NCBI GenBank assembly: GCA_900104855.1
Contig: FNSS01000001.1
Location: 5,146,001-5,210,000 of the forward strand
Reading direction: 5' to 3'
Length of the DNA: 64,000 nt
From: Rhizobiales bacterium GAS188
Lineage (GTDB): Bacteria; Pseudomonadota; Alphaproteobacteria; Rhizobiales; Beijerinckiaceae
Position 1 is the first letter of the stretch; every line of letters begins with the position of its first letter. Made by a program: the position numbers and the translations under genes. This document shows positions 18,096 to 25,626 of this stretch, one piece after another. Below the pieces are notes generated by a model. The model was not told the origin of the DNA, did not search any database, and saw only the letters and a program-made list of their open reading frames with translations.

Positions 18096-19177
18096 ACGAA
18101 GCCGTCAGCGGGCTCGCGCCGCAAGCCTCGCAGAACCAAGAAGCCTCGCAGGGCCAAGAAGCCTCGCAGAGCTATGCCTGGATCCGCGAACGCATCGCGC
18201 GCATCCCGCGTGTCAAGCTCGCCTTGACGCCGACGCCCCTTCAAGAGGCGCCGAACCTGGCCAAGGCGCTCGGCGGCCCGCGCATCTTCATCAAGCGCGA
18301 CGATCTGACGGGTGTCGCTTTCGGCGGCAACAAATTGCGCAACCTCGAATTCCGGCTGGCGCGCACGCTGGCCGAGACTCCCGACACGGTGATCGTCGGG
18401 CTCGACCTGCAATCGAACTCCGCCCGCCAGACGGTCGGGGCCTGCAACAAGCTCGGCCTGAAGACCATCCTGGTGCTGCAGGGCGAGCGCCCGACCATCG
18501 TGCAGGGCAATCTCCTCGTCGATTATCTTTTGGGCGCCGAGGTGCATTTCGCGCCGACCGCCGCGGAGCAGCGGCAGATGCTCGACGAGCTTGCCGCGCT
18601 TTGCCGGGCGCAAGGCCGCCGGCCGCATATCCTCAACGACAATCCGATGTTCGATGTCGCCTCGGCGCTCGCCTATATCGAGGCGACGCTCGAGATCCTC
18701 GACGATCTCGGCGCACGCCACCTCTCGGCCTCGGCACTCTACATGTCGTCGAGCGGCAAGGGCCAGGCCGGCATCGTGCTCGCCCAGCGGCTCACCAATT
18801 CGGGCTTCGCCATGCAGGGCGTGACCGCGACCGACGAATTCGACGTGCCGCCACGCACGGCCGCGATCGCCAACGAGACCGCCAAGGCGCTGGGCCTCGA
18901 TCTGCGCATCGAGCCTCGCGAGATCCTCAACGATCAGGGCTTCGTCGGCCAGGGTTACGGCATCCCATCGCCCGAGAGCGTCGAGGCGGTGCGCCTGTTC
19001 GCGCGGCTCGAGGGCATCGTGCTCGATCCGATCTACACCGGCAAGGCAGCGGCCGGGATGATCGCCCACATCCGCCAGGGCCGCTACCGCGACGGCGATG
19101 TCCTGGTCTTCGTGCATACGGGCGGGGCACCGGCGGTGTTCACCTGGAACGAGCTGTTCCTGCCGGCGGCGGGCTGA
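18092..19177 (+). CDS. PLP-dependent D-cysteine desulfhydrase / ACC deaminase family
   Basis: A 361-aa tryptophan-synthase-beta-fold enzyme. The Schiff-base lysine is in FGGNKLRNLEF (about K81), and the family sequence LQSNSARQTVGACNKLG follows. Related enzymes convert D-cysteine to pyruvate, sulfide and ammonia, deaminate ACC, or act on L-cysteate; sequence alone does not separate these. Residues 12-29 are an 18-bp tandem repeat product before the fold begins. It is coupled to the RpiR gene and followed by an ABC importer and an amidohydrolase, suggesting uptake and breakdown of an amino-acid derivative. Confidence 0.87.
   Translation: MNEAVSGLAPQASQNQEASQGQEASQSYAWIRERIARIPRVKLALTPTPLQEAPNLAKALGGPRIFIKRDDLTGVAFGGNKLRNLEFRLARTLAETPDTVIVGLDLQSNSARQTVGACNKLGLKTILVLQGERPTIVQGNLLVDYLLGAEVHFAPTAAEQRQMLDELAALCRAQGRRPHILNDNPMFDVASALAYIEATLEILDDLGARHLSASALYMSSSGKGQAGIVLAQRLTNSGFAMQGVTATDEFDVPPRTAAIANETAKALGLDLRIEPREILNDQGFVGQGYGIPSPESVEAVRLFARLEGIVLDPIYTGKAAAGMIAHIRQGRYRDGDVLVFVHTGGAPAVFTWNELFLPAAG
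18125..18178. repeat. Tandem array, about 2.5 x 18 bp, in the 5' end of the desulfhydrase gene
   Basis: Units at 18125-18142 and 18143-18160 differ at two bases, and the first half of the unit repeats at 18161. They encode ASQNQE, ASQGQE and ASQ. Confidence 0.85.
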
Positions 19178-19208
19178 CGATCGCGACGAAAACCAGGGAG
19201 GCAAGCAG

Positions 19209-20786
19209 ATGAAACGACGCGAATTGCTGACCGGCCTTGCAGGCGCGAGCGCTCTGGCTGGTCTCGCACCGACCTTGCGCGCGCTGGCGCAGTCGGGCGC
19301 TGCGGGCGCCACTTTGACCTATGGGCAGAGCACGGCGGTGCTGACGCTCGATCCGGCCCATGGCACCTTCACGGCCTATCCGGGTGGCTATGAGGCGGCG
19401 CTCTGCCTTTATGACCGGCTGCTCGATTTCGATGCGCAGATGACCATCTCGCCACAGCTCGCCGAGAGCTTTGCGATGGCCGATGACCTGATGTCGGCGA
19501 CCCTGAAGCTGCGCGCCGGCCTGCGCTTCCATGACGACACACCCTGCGATGCGGCGGCCGTGCGCCTCAACCTCGAAAGGTTGATGGACAAGGAGCGCAA
19601 CCCGACCAACCGTCCGCTATGGGATCCGATAGCCGGCGTCGAGACGCCCGATCCGGCGACAATCGTCATCCGGCTGAAGACGCCTTTCTCGCAGCTGCCG
19701 AACTCGCTCGCCCACGGATCCGGCGCGATCGTGTCGCCGGCGGCGCTCGCGAGCTTCGGCGAGACCGGCATCGCGCAACATCCGGTGGGCGCCGGCCCCT
19801 TCAAGATGACGAGCTTCACGCCCGGCCAGGAATTGGTCGTCGAAGCCTTCGATCACTATTGGGGCGGCAAGCCCGCGACCGCAAAGATCGTGTTCCGCGC
19901 CATTGCCGAACCGGCGACGCGCCTGTCTGCCTTGCGCACCGGCGCCGTCGATGTGATCGATGCCGTCCCGGTGGCGCTAATCGGCCCGTTGAAGGGCGAT
20001 GCGGCCTTGTCGATCATCTCGAAGCCCGGGCTGCGGCCGATGGGCTTTGCCATCAATCTCAGCCACGAGCCTCTCAACGATGCGCGTGTCCGCCAGGCCC
20101 TGAACCTCGCAGTGCCGGTCGAGACGATCGCCGAGAAGCTGTTCTTCGGCTATGCGCGGGCGCCCGATTCACCGCTCGCCTTCAACACGGCAGGCTATCA
20201 TCCGGTCGGCAAGCTCACCTTCGATCAAGCGAAGGCCAAGGCGCTCCTGGCTGAAGCGGGCTTCTCAGCTACGAAGCTGCTCAAGATCGCTCTCTTCACG
20301 CCTCAGGGCCTGTTCCCGAACGATGTCGCGGTGTCGGAGATCGTGGCGAATGCGCTGAAACAGGTCGGCGTCGACGTCACGATCACCAAGATCGAGGGCG
20401 GCGCCTATTGGGATGCGCTGCGGCAGGATCGCGCCAATCTCAAATGGGACCTCGCCATGTTCGGCTTCAACCCGTCGAACGCTTCGGGCCTCTACCATCT
20501 CGCCTCGCTATTCAAGGCGAATGCCGACGATGCCGGCCGCCCCGATGTCTGGAATATCGGCCGCTATCGCAATCCCAAGGTCGATGAGCTCATCTCGCAG
20601 GCCGACCGCACCGGCGCCAAGGCGCAGCAGGACGCGCTGTTGGCGCAGGCGCAGGAGCTGATCTGGAACGACAACCCTTATCTCTGGCTGCAGGTCAACG
20701 AGAACGTCTCGGCTACCCGCAAGGCCGTGAAGGGCGTCGAAGTGTGGCCGATCGTCTTCACCTCGTTGCGCCACGCCACGCTCTGA
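19209..20786 (+). CDS. ABC transporter substrate-binding protein, peptide type (SBP_bac_5)
   Basis: A 525-aa periplasmic binding protein of the DppA/OppA class. The start ATG 19209 follows a good GGGAGG ribosome site. The signal MKRRELLTGLAGASALAG has a twin-arginine-like RR and ends near RALAQSG. The family body is clear (LTLDPAHGTFT, PQLAESFAM, LKLRAGLRFHDD, LNLAVPVETIAEKLFFGYA, YLWLQVNENV). It is followed by two permease genes but no ATPase genes. The ligand is unknown; the family takes peptides, nickel chelates and various amino-acid derivatives. Confidence 0.92.
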   Translation: MKRRELLTGLAGASALAGLAPTLRALAQSGAAGATLTYGQSTAVLTLDPAHGTFTAYPGGYEAALCLYDRLLDFDAQMTISPQLAESFAMADDLMSATLKLRAGLRFHDDTPCDAAAVRLNLERLMDKERNPTNRPLWDPIAGVETPDPATIVIRLKTPFSQLPNSLAHGSGAIVSPAALASFGETGIAQHPVGAGPFKMTSFTPGQELVVEAFDHYWGGKPATAKIVFRAIAEPATRLSALRTGAVDVIDAVPVALIGPLKGDAALSIISKPGLRPMGFAINLSHEPLNDARVRQALNLAVPVETIAEKLFFGYARAPDSPLAFNTAGYHPVGKLTFDQAKAKALLAEAGFSATKLLKIALFTPQGLFPNDVAVSEIVANALKQVGVDVTITKIEGGAYWDALRQDRANLKWDLAMFGFNPSNASGLYHLASLFKANADDAGRPDVWNIGRYRNPKVDELISQADRTGAKAQQDALLAQAQELIWNDNPYLWLQVNENVSATRKAVKGVEVWPIVFTSLRHATL

Positions 20787-20817
20787 CGTTCGCGACGGGG
20801 AGGCGTAGGCAAGCTCC

Positions 20818-21738
20818 ATGGGCCGCTATGTCGCCTCGCGGCTTCTGGTGATCCCGCCCATCGTCTTCGGCGTGGTCACGATTCTGTTCCTGATCTTCAA
20901 GATGGTGCCCGGCGACGAGGCGACCCTCGCCGCCGGCGCCACGGCCACCCAGGCCGAGATCGAGATGGTCCGCCATCAGCTCGGCCTCGACCGGTCGCTC
21001 CTTGCCCAATATGCCGGTCACCTGATCGGATTGCTGCATGGCGATTTCGGCTACTCGACCATGTTCCGCGGCAATCCTCTCCCCCATATCCTGGAGCGCG
21101 TGCCGGCGACGCTGATCCTGTCGGCGAGCGCCATTGCGGTGACCATCGTGCTTGGCATTCCGGCCGGCATCTACGCGGCCTCCCGGCAGAATCGCTGGCC
21201 CGATATGGCGGTCTCGGGCAGCGTCGTCGCCTTTCTCGCCGTCCCCAATTTCTGGCTCGGCATGGTGCTGATCGCCACCCTCTCGGTCGGTCTCGGCTGG
21301 CTGCCGAGCTTCGGCTTCAACGGCGCGGCTTCGCTGGTCATGCCGACGCTTGCGCTCGCGGCGCGCCTGATCGCCATCATCGCCCGCCTGACGCGCGGTC
21401 TCGTGATCGAGGAGATGCGCAAGCCCTATGTGCGCACCGCGCTCGCCAAGGGGCTCGGGATGCGCCTCATCCTGTGGCGCCATGTGCTGCCCAACGCCCT
21501 CATCCCCACCATCACGGCGCTCGGCCTCGAGGCCGGCTATCTGCTCGGCGGCTCGGTGGTGGTGGAAAGGCTGTTCGCCTGGCCGGGCATCGGCGACCTG
21601 CTGTTGAGCGGCATCGGCGTGCGCGACTACACGCTGATCCTCGCCATCACCGTGCTGTTCGCGATCGGCTTCCTGCTGGTCAATCTCGTCGTCGATCTCA
21701 TCTGCCTTGCGGTCAATCCGCGGTTGCGCAATGCCTGA
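20818..21738 (+). CDS. ABC transporter permease, DppB-like
   Basis: A 306-aa inner-membrane permease with six hydrophobic segments. It shows the typical N-terminus (RLLVIPPIVFGVVTILFLIF, GDEATLAAG) and the cytoplasmic EAA loop, where it contacts the ATPase (YVRTALAKGLGMRLILWRH). It lies 31 bp after the binding protein, and its stop overlaps the next permease start. Together the two permeases form the channel of the importer. Confidence 0.93.
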   Translation: MGRYVASRLLVIPPIVFGVVTILFLIFKMVPGDEATLAAGATATQAEIEMVRHQLGLDRSLLAQYAGHLIGLLHGDFGYSTMFRGNPLPHILERVPATLILSASAIAVTIVLGIPAGIYAASRQNRWPDMAVSGSVVAFLAVPNFWLGMVLIATLSVGLGWLPSFGFNGAASLVMPTLALAARLIAIIARLTRGLVIEEMRKPYVRTALAKGLGMRLILWRHVLPNALIPTITALGLEAGYLLGGSVVVERLFAWPGIGDLLLSGIGVRDYTLILAITVLFAIGFLLVNLVVDLICLAVNPRLRNA

Positions 21739-22576
21739 GGTCGCGACGTCCGTCGTTCCGCGCCGCTTTATGCGCAACCGCTTCCTGGCCATCGGCTCGG
21801 CGCTGCTCCTCGTCTTCGCTGCGCTGGCGCTTTGGGGCACCACGATCGCGCCCTACGATCCGACCTCGCAGGATCTCACCGCCTTGCTGGAACGGCCGAG
21901 CCTCGCCCATTGGTGCGGCACGGACGAAGTGGGGCGCGACATTTTCGCTCGCCTCATCGCCGGCATCCGCATCACCATGATGATCGCGCTCATGCCGGTG
22001 GCGCTGGCGGGGCTGATCGGCGTCACGGTCGGAGCCTTCGCGGGCTATCTCGGCGGGCGGGTCGACCGGGTGCTGAGCGCCCTCATCGAATTGGTGATGA
22101 CCATTCCGGGGCTGGTGCTCGCCATCGCCATCGTTGCGGTCGTCGGCGCGAGCGCGCTCGGGCTCGTCATCGCCATCACGGTGAGCTCGGCGCCGCCGCT
22201 GGCGCGCCTGATCCAGGCGCGGGTGCGGGAATTGCGCCAGGAGGATTATGTCAGCGCCGCGATCGTGCTCGGCCTGACGCTGCCGCGCATCCTCTTCCTG
22301 CATGTGCTGCCCAATGCCGCCTCGGTCATCGTCATCCAGCTCAGCCTTCTCGCCGGGCAGGCGGTGCTGATCGGTTCGGCGTTGGGCTTTCTCGGCCTCG
22401 GCGTGCAACCGCCCGCGCCCGAATGGGGCTCGATGCTCGGCGCGAGCCGCCAATATATCGAGATCGCGCCCCATGTGGTGATCGCGCCCGGCCTTGCCGT
22501 CGCGCTCCTGGTGTTCGCCTTCAACATGCTCGGCGATGGCCTGCGCGATCGCTTCGATCCCAATCTCAGCGACTGA
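21731..22576 (+). CDS. ABC transporter permease, DppC-like
   Basis: A 281-aa permease. ATG 21731 (MPEVATSVVPRRF) overlaps the DppB-like stop by 8 bp and is preferred to the upstream in-frame ATG at 21707. Features are the N-terminal membrane segment, CGTDEVGRDIFARLIAGIRI, the EAA loop (DYVSAAIVLGLTLPRILFLH) and the C-terminal LGFLGLGVQPPAPEWGSML. No ATPase gene follows; the next gene is an amidohydrolase. Confidence 0.92.
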   Translation: MPEVATSVVPRRFMRNRFLAIGSALLLVFAALALWGTTIAPYDPTSQDLTALLERPSLAHWCGTDEVGRDIFARLIAGIRITMMIALMPVALAGLIGVTVGAFAGYLGGRVDRVLSALIELVMTIPGLVLAIAIVAVVGASALGLVIAITVSSAPPLARLIQARVRELRQEDYVSAAIVLGLTLPRILFLHVLPNAASVIVIQLSLLAGQAVLIGSALGFLGLGVQPPAPEWGSMLGASRQYIEIAPHVVIAPGLAVALLVFAFNMLGDGLRDRFDPNLSD

Positions 22577-22586
22577 GGAGCGTCCA

Positions 22587-23732
22587 TTGGATTTCGGCAT
22601 CGTCGACGCCCATGCGCATATCTTCCCACCGCTCGCCGGCGCCTGCGGTTTTGCCGATGCCGCGACCCATCTGTTGCACCAGCAACGCGCCATGCATGTG
22701 CATGGCAACCAGCCTTATCGGCGTGCAAGCGATCACGCGCTCGTCAGCGAGCGGCCGTTATGGAACGCGGACGATCCGTCACCTGCGGGGCGCAGCCTCG
22801 ATGTCGCGTTCAGGGCCGGGGAATGCGGGCGCTTCGAATGGCGCGCCGAGGGCGAGGCGCAATATGTGCAGTTCCTGCCGCCCTACATGACCGATCTGTC
22901 GATGCCGGCGCAGGTGCTGATCCGGCAGATGGATTATGTCGGCGTCGAGACCTGCGTGCTGCAGAACGATCATATCTACGGCAACCTCGCCGAGGATTTC
23001 GCCGGCGCCGCGCGGGATCATCCCGGAAGGCTGATCGGCCTTGCCCAAGTCGAGGAAGCCTTCGCCTATCGCGACGAAGAGATCGCGCGACTTTCGGACG
23101 AGGTCGAAAGGCTCGGAATGGCGGGGCTCTATTTCACCACCACCGGCCTGTTCCGCGACGGTTATCGCCATGCGCCGAGCGACAGGGTCTATGACCCGCT
23201 CTGGCGCGAGGTGACGCGGCTTCGCCTGCCGGTCTTCTGGGTGCATTCGGCGAAATCGCCGCTCGGCACTTATGAGGACGAGATGCGGCATCTGGCGCGC
23301 ATCGTCGAGCGCCATCCGCAGATCCGGCACGTGCTGGTGCATGGCGTGCCGACGGCGCTCTATGCCGACGAGCAGGATCGCCTGCAGCTACCTCCCATCC
23401 TGCGTCATTTGCTTAGCCAGGCGCCGGTATCGGCCGAGATCCTCTATCCGATCGCCTGGGGCGGGCGGATGGAATATCCGTACGCCCGCGCGCTCACGCA
23501 TATCCGCGCCCTCATCGATGCCTTCGGCCCCGAGCGCTTCCTCTGGGGCTCGGACATGCCGAATGTGGAGCGCTACTGCACCTACCGGCAATCGCTGAGC
23601 TATCTGTGGAACGAGGACGGCTTCCTCAACGATCAGGATCGCCGGCGCATTTTTCGCGACAATGCGTTGGTGCTGTTTTCGCGCTCTTCCCTTCTCCCGC
23701 CCGAAGAGGCGGGAGAAGGTGCCCGAACGTAG
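22587..23732 (+). CDS. Amidohydrolase-2 family metal-dependent hydrolase
   Basis: A 381-aa TIM-barrel hydrolase or decarboxylase. I choose TTG 22587, preceded by GAGGAG at 22575-22580 and 11 bp after the permease stop, because the fold begins at once with IVDAHAHIF (metal-binding HxH). Other features are VLVHGVPTALY and the C-terminal metal Asp in FLWGSDMPNVERY. The family includes ACMSD-type decarboxylases and lactone or amide hydrolases. The last residues (about SLLPPEEAGEGART) are translated from the palindromic repeat at 23690, which supplies the stop codon, so the native C-terminus has been replaced or extended. Confidence 0.82.
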   Translation: MDFGIVDAHAHIFPPLAGACGFADAATHLLHQQRAMHVHGNQPYRRASDHALVSERPLWNADDPSPAGRSLDVAFRAGECGRFEWRAEGEAQYVQFLPPYMTDLSMPAQVLIRQMDYVGVETCVLQNDHIYGNLAEDFAGAARDHPGRLIGLAQVEEAFAYRDEEIARLSDEVERLGMAGLYFTTTGLFRDGYRHAPSDRVYDPLWREVTRLRLPVFWVHSAKSPLGTYEDEMRHLARIVERHPQIRHVLVHGVPTALYADEQDRLQLPPILRHLLSQAPVSAEILYPIAWGGRMEYPYARALTHIRALIDAFGPERFLWGSDMPNVERYCTYRQSLSYLWNEDGFLNDQDRRRIFRDNALVLFSRSSLLPPEEAGEGART

Positions 23733-23861
23733 TGAGGGCGGATGAGGGCGCTGCTGAAGCGCCTCACCGATCATCCTCAGCTGCCGCTCGCGGCCCAAGG
23801 ATCGCTCCCGATCGGTGCCGCCGCGATCCACCCTCACCCGTCCTCACTACGTTCGGACACC
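23690..23861. repeat. Palindromic dispersed repeat, left part, interrupted by IS110 element
   Basis: The hairpin CCTTCTCCCGC (23690-23700) / GCGGGAGAAGG (23709-23719) is followed by an arm TGCCCGAACGTAGTGAGG GCGGATGAGG, then a spacer, then the complementary arm ending GTTCGGACACC at 23861. The missing second hairpin is found at 25583-25608 beyond the IS element. Removing the IS restores GGACACC-CT-CTCCCGCG, which aligns with GGGCACCTTCTCCCGC at 6959. Confidence 0.88.
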
Positions 23862-23864
23862 CTG

Positions 23865-23870
23865 TACCCT
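23865..23870 (+). promoter_or_regulatory. Candidate -10 box of the IS110 circle-junction promoter
   Basis: TACCCT lies 1 bp inside the element after the CT core. If right and left ends are joined in a circle, TTGCAA at 25561-25566 is exactly 17 bp upstream. Transcription would then start a few bases before the 5' hairpin of the bridge-RNA candidate. Confidence 0.5.
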
Positions 23871-23877
23871 TGGCGTG

Positions 23878-24060
23878 TCTGAGGGCCAGTCTGCAGTGTA
23901 GACTGGTCGGACCGGGTCGACCTGCCGGGAGCAACCGAATGGCACCTGCGCCCGAGCACCTGGAGAGGACATGTGCCTCGGCAGGGAGACCGCGACTCAG
24001 GTCCGGTGGAAGGTTGCGCCGTGAGCGCCGGTACAGGGATCGACACAAGTCGCGGTGACC
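23878..24060 (+). ncRNA. Candidate IS110 bridge RNA
   Basis: Three ordered structures lie upstream of the recombinase gene. (1) A 5' hairpin, 23884-23892 with 23900-23908 (one G-U). (2) A stem 23921-23927/23979-23985 enclosing GGCACC (23941-23946), a small cap TGC/GCA (23947-23958) and GGAGAGG (23962-23968). (3) A stem 23989-23997/24048-24056 (9 bp) enclosing GAAGGTT (24009-24015), a cap GCGC/GCGC (24016-24028) and GGTACAG (24030-24036). GGAGAGG is complementary to target CCTCTCC, GGCACC resembles left flank GACACC, GAAGGTT matches 6 of 7 bases of the right end GAAGGTC, and GGTACAG is complementary to the left end CTGTACC. This is the target-loop and donor-loop layout of bridge RNAs. The exact 5' and 3' ends are estimates. 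Confidence 0.78.
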
Positions 24061-24081
24061 CGAACCTAGTGGAGAAGGGTC

Positions 24082-25347
24082 ATGACCGATGACATCGAAT
24101 GGTATGTCGGCTTCGACTGGGCCAGCGAGACGCATTGCGCTTGTCTCATGGACCGGGCCGGCCGGGTGGTCGGCAAACGCGAGGTGGCGCACGCGGGCGC
24201 CGATCTGGCGGAGCTGTGCGACTGGCTGATCCGCAAGACGGGCGCCGAGCCCGGACGGATCGGGGTGGCGATCGAAACGCCGCATGGACCGGTGGTCGAG
24301 ACGTTTCTGGAGCGCGGCTTTGCGGTGTTCGCCATCAATCCCAAGCAACTCGACCGCTTCCGTGACCGCTTCACGGTGGCGGGCGCCAAGGACGACAGCC
24401 GTGACGCGCAGGTGCTCGGGGACTCCCTGCGCACCGACAGCCGCGCCTTTCGCCGTCTCGTCATCGATGATCCTGTGCGCATCGAGCTGCGGGAGTGGTC
24501 GCGGATCGAGGATGAGCTGAAGCGGGAGCGAACCCGCCTCGCCAACCGGGTCCGCGACCAGCTGTGGCGCTACTATCCGCAAATGCTGCAGCTGAGCGAG
24601 GATCTCGCCGAGGACTGGCTGCTGGCCCTGTGGCGGCGGGTGCCGACCCCGGCCAAGGCCGCCAAGGCCTCCGAGGCCACGATCCAGCGCATCCTCAAGG
24701 CGCACCGCATCCGCCGCATCGAGGCGCCGGAGGTGGTGCGCATCTTGCGCCAGACGCCGCTGAAGGTCGCGGCCGGTGCCAGCGAAGCGGCGAGCGCCCA
24801 TATCCGCAGCCTCGCCGAGCGCATCGGGCTCATCAACCAGCAACTGAAGACGGCCGAGCGCAAGCTCGAGCAGCTCCTCACTCGGCTCGAACAGGCGGCG
24901 CAGGACCAAGCGGGGCAGGACCAAGCGGGGCAGATGTCCGAGCAGCGCGACGTGACCATCCTGCGCTCCATGCCGGGGATCGGCAGGACCAATCTCGCCA
25001 CGCTGCTCGCCGAGGGCTCGGAGCCCCTGGGCCGCAGAGACTACCACGTCCTGCGGACCCTGTCCGGGGTCGCGCCGGTGACACGCCGCAGCGGCAAGGC
25101 CTGGATGGTGCTGCGCCGCCTGGCCTGCAACCGAAGGCTGAGGAATGCCCTCTACCATTGGGCCCGGGTCGCCACCCAGCACGACCCGGTCAGCCGCCAG
25201 CGCTATGCTGCGCTGCGCGGGCGCGGCCACAGCCACGGCCGGGCCCTGCGAAGCGTCGGTGACCGCCTGCTCTATGTCGCCTGCACCTTGCTGCGACGCC
25301 AGGTTCTCTTCGATCCCGACCACAACAGCCTGGAGGCCGCGGCATGA
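24082..25347 (+). CDS. IS110-family recombinase (DEDD transposase)
   Basis: A 421-aa recombinase. The N-terminal RuvC-like DEDD domain shows the first Asp in YVGFDWASE, Glu in AIETPHGPVVE and the Asp pair in AKDDSRDAQVL. A coiled-coil linker (about residues 215-285) contains a duplicated QDQAG unit. The C-terminal Tnp domain (about 290-400) has LRSMPGIGRTNLATLLAEG and the conserved Ser in VTRRSGKAW. These proteins recombine donor and target DNA, guided by the element's RNA in characterised members. All key residues are present, so the enzyme is probably active. Confidence 0.93.
   Translation: MTDDIEWYVGFDWASETHCACLMDRAGRVVGKREVAHAGADLAELCDWLIRKTGAEPGRIGVAIETPHGPVVETFLERGFAVFAINPKQLDRFRDRFTVAGAKDDSRDAQVLGDSLRTDSRAFRRLVIDDPVRIELREWSRIEDELKRERTRLANRVRDQLWRYYPQMLQLSEDLAEDWLLALWRRVPTPAKAAKASEATIQRILKAHRIRRIEAPEVVRILRQTPLKVAAGASEAASAHIRSLAERIGLINQQLKTAERKLEQLLTRLEQAAQDQAGQDQAGQMSEQRDVTILRSMPGIGRTNLATLLAEGSEPLGRRDYHVLRTLSGVAPVTRRSGKAWMVLRRLACNRRLRNALYHWARVATQHDPVSRQRYAALRGRGHSHGRALRSVGDRLLYVACTLLRRQVLFDPDHNSLEAAA
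24901..24930. repeat. Perfect 2 x 15 bp duplication inside the IS110 recombinase gene
   Basis: 24901-24915 and 24916-24930 are identical and encode QDQAG twice in the coiled-coil linker, followed by a partial third unit. The reading frame is kept. Confidence 0.9.
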
Positions 25348-25560
25348 CCATCCCTGGGTTCGACCGCAGCGACCATCCCTTCGTCCCGACCTGCCCACGG
25401 GCAGAGCGCCGCGCGCCGCGCACGTCACCCCGAAGGGGGCGAAGCGCAGCGCAGCACCGCGCCCTTGCGCGGTTGACGCAGCCAGCGCGGCGCTACGCTC
25501 GTGCCCAGACGGGACACTACACTCGCTACCGTGCGGGGTTACCGCCCCGCAAATTAGGGC

Positions 25561-25566
25561 TTGCAA
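25561..25566 (+). promoter_or_regulatory. Candidate -35 box of the IS110 circle-junction promoter
   Basis: TTGCAA lies 14 bp inside the right end. In the integrated element it points out into the flank. In a circle it is 17 bp from TACCCT at the left end, forming a promoter for the bridge-RNA region. Confidence 0.5.
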
Positions 25567-25579
25567 AAGGGTAGAAGGT

Positions 25580-25608
25580 CCTCTCCCGCGCGAAGAGCGC
25601 GGGAGAGG
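25580..25608. repeat. Palindromic dispersed repeat, right hairpin beyond the IS110 element
   Basis: CCTCTCCCGCGC and GCGCGGGAGAGG form a strong hairpin with a short loop. It is the right end of the repeat split by the IS element and lies 18 bp downstream of the argG stop, where it may help end transcription. Confidence 0.85.
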
Positions 25609-25626
25609 GAAGAGCGCCGCGTCCCC

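Larger units (their letters stand above)
23862..25580 (+). mobile_element. IS110-family insertion sequence (about 1719 bp) inserted in the palindromic repeat
   Basis: Ends are defined by comparison with the intact repeat. On the left, flank GGACACC is followed by CT then GTACCC. On the right, GAAGGTC is followed by CT then CTCCCGCG. A shared CT dinucleotide at both junctions (23862-23863 and 25581-25582) matches the CT core known for IS110/IS621-type recombination. There are no terminal inverted repeats, as usual for this family. Contents are a 220-bp left end with a bridge-RNA-like structure, one recombinase gene, and a 233-bp right end without a clear gene but with the hairpin GCGGGG/CCCCGC near 25540. 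Confidence 0.85.

Noticed and set aside
25348-25560. Passenger gene or second RNA in the right end of the IS110 element
   Set aside because: No frame has coding character and no multi-stem layout comparable to the left end was found. Only one strong hairpin near 25540 is visible.
23764-25566. 600-codon open frame opposite the IS110 recombinase
   Set aside because: It covers the whole IS on the wrong strand and has no motif, whereas the plus-strand frame has all DEDD recombinase residues.
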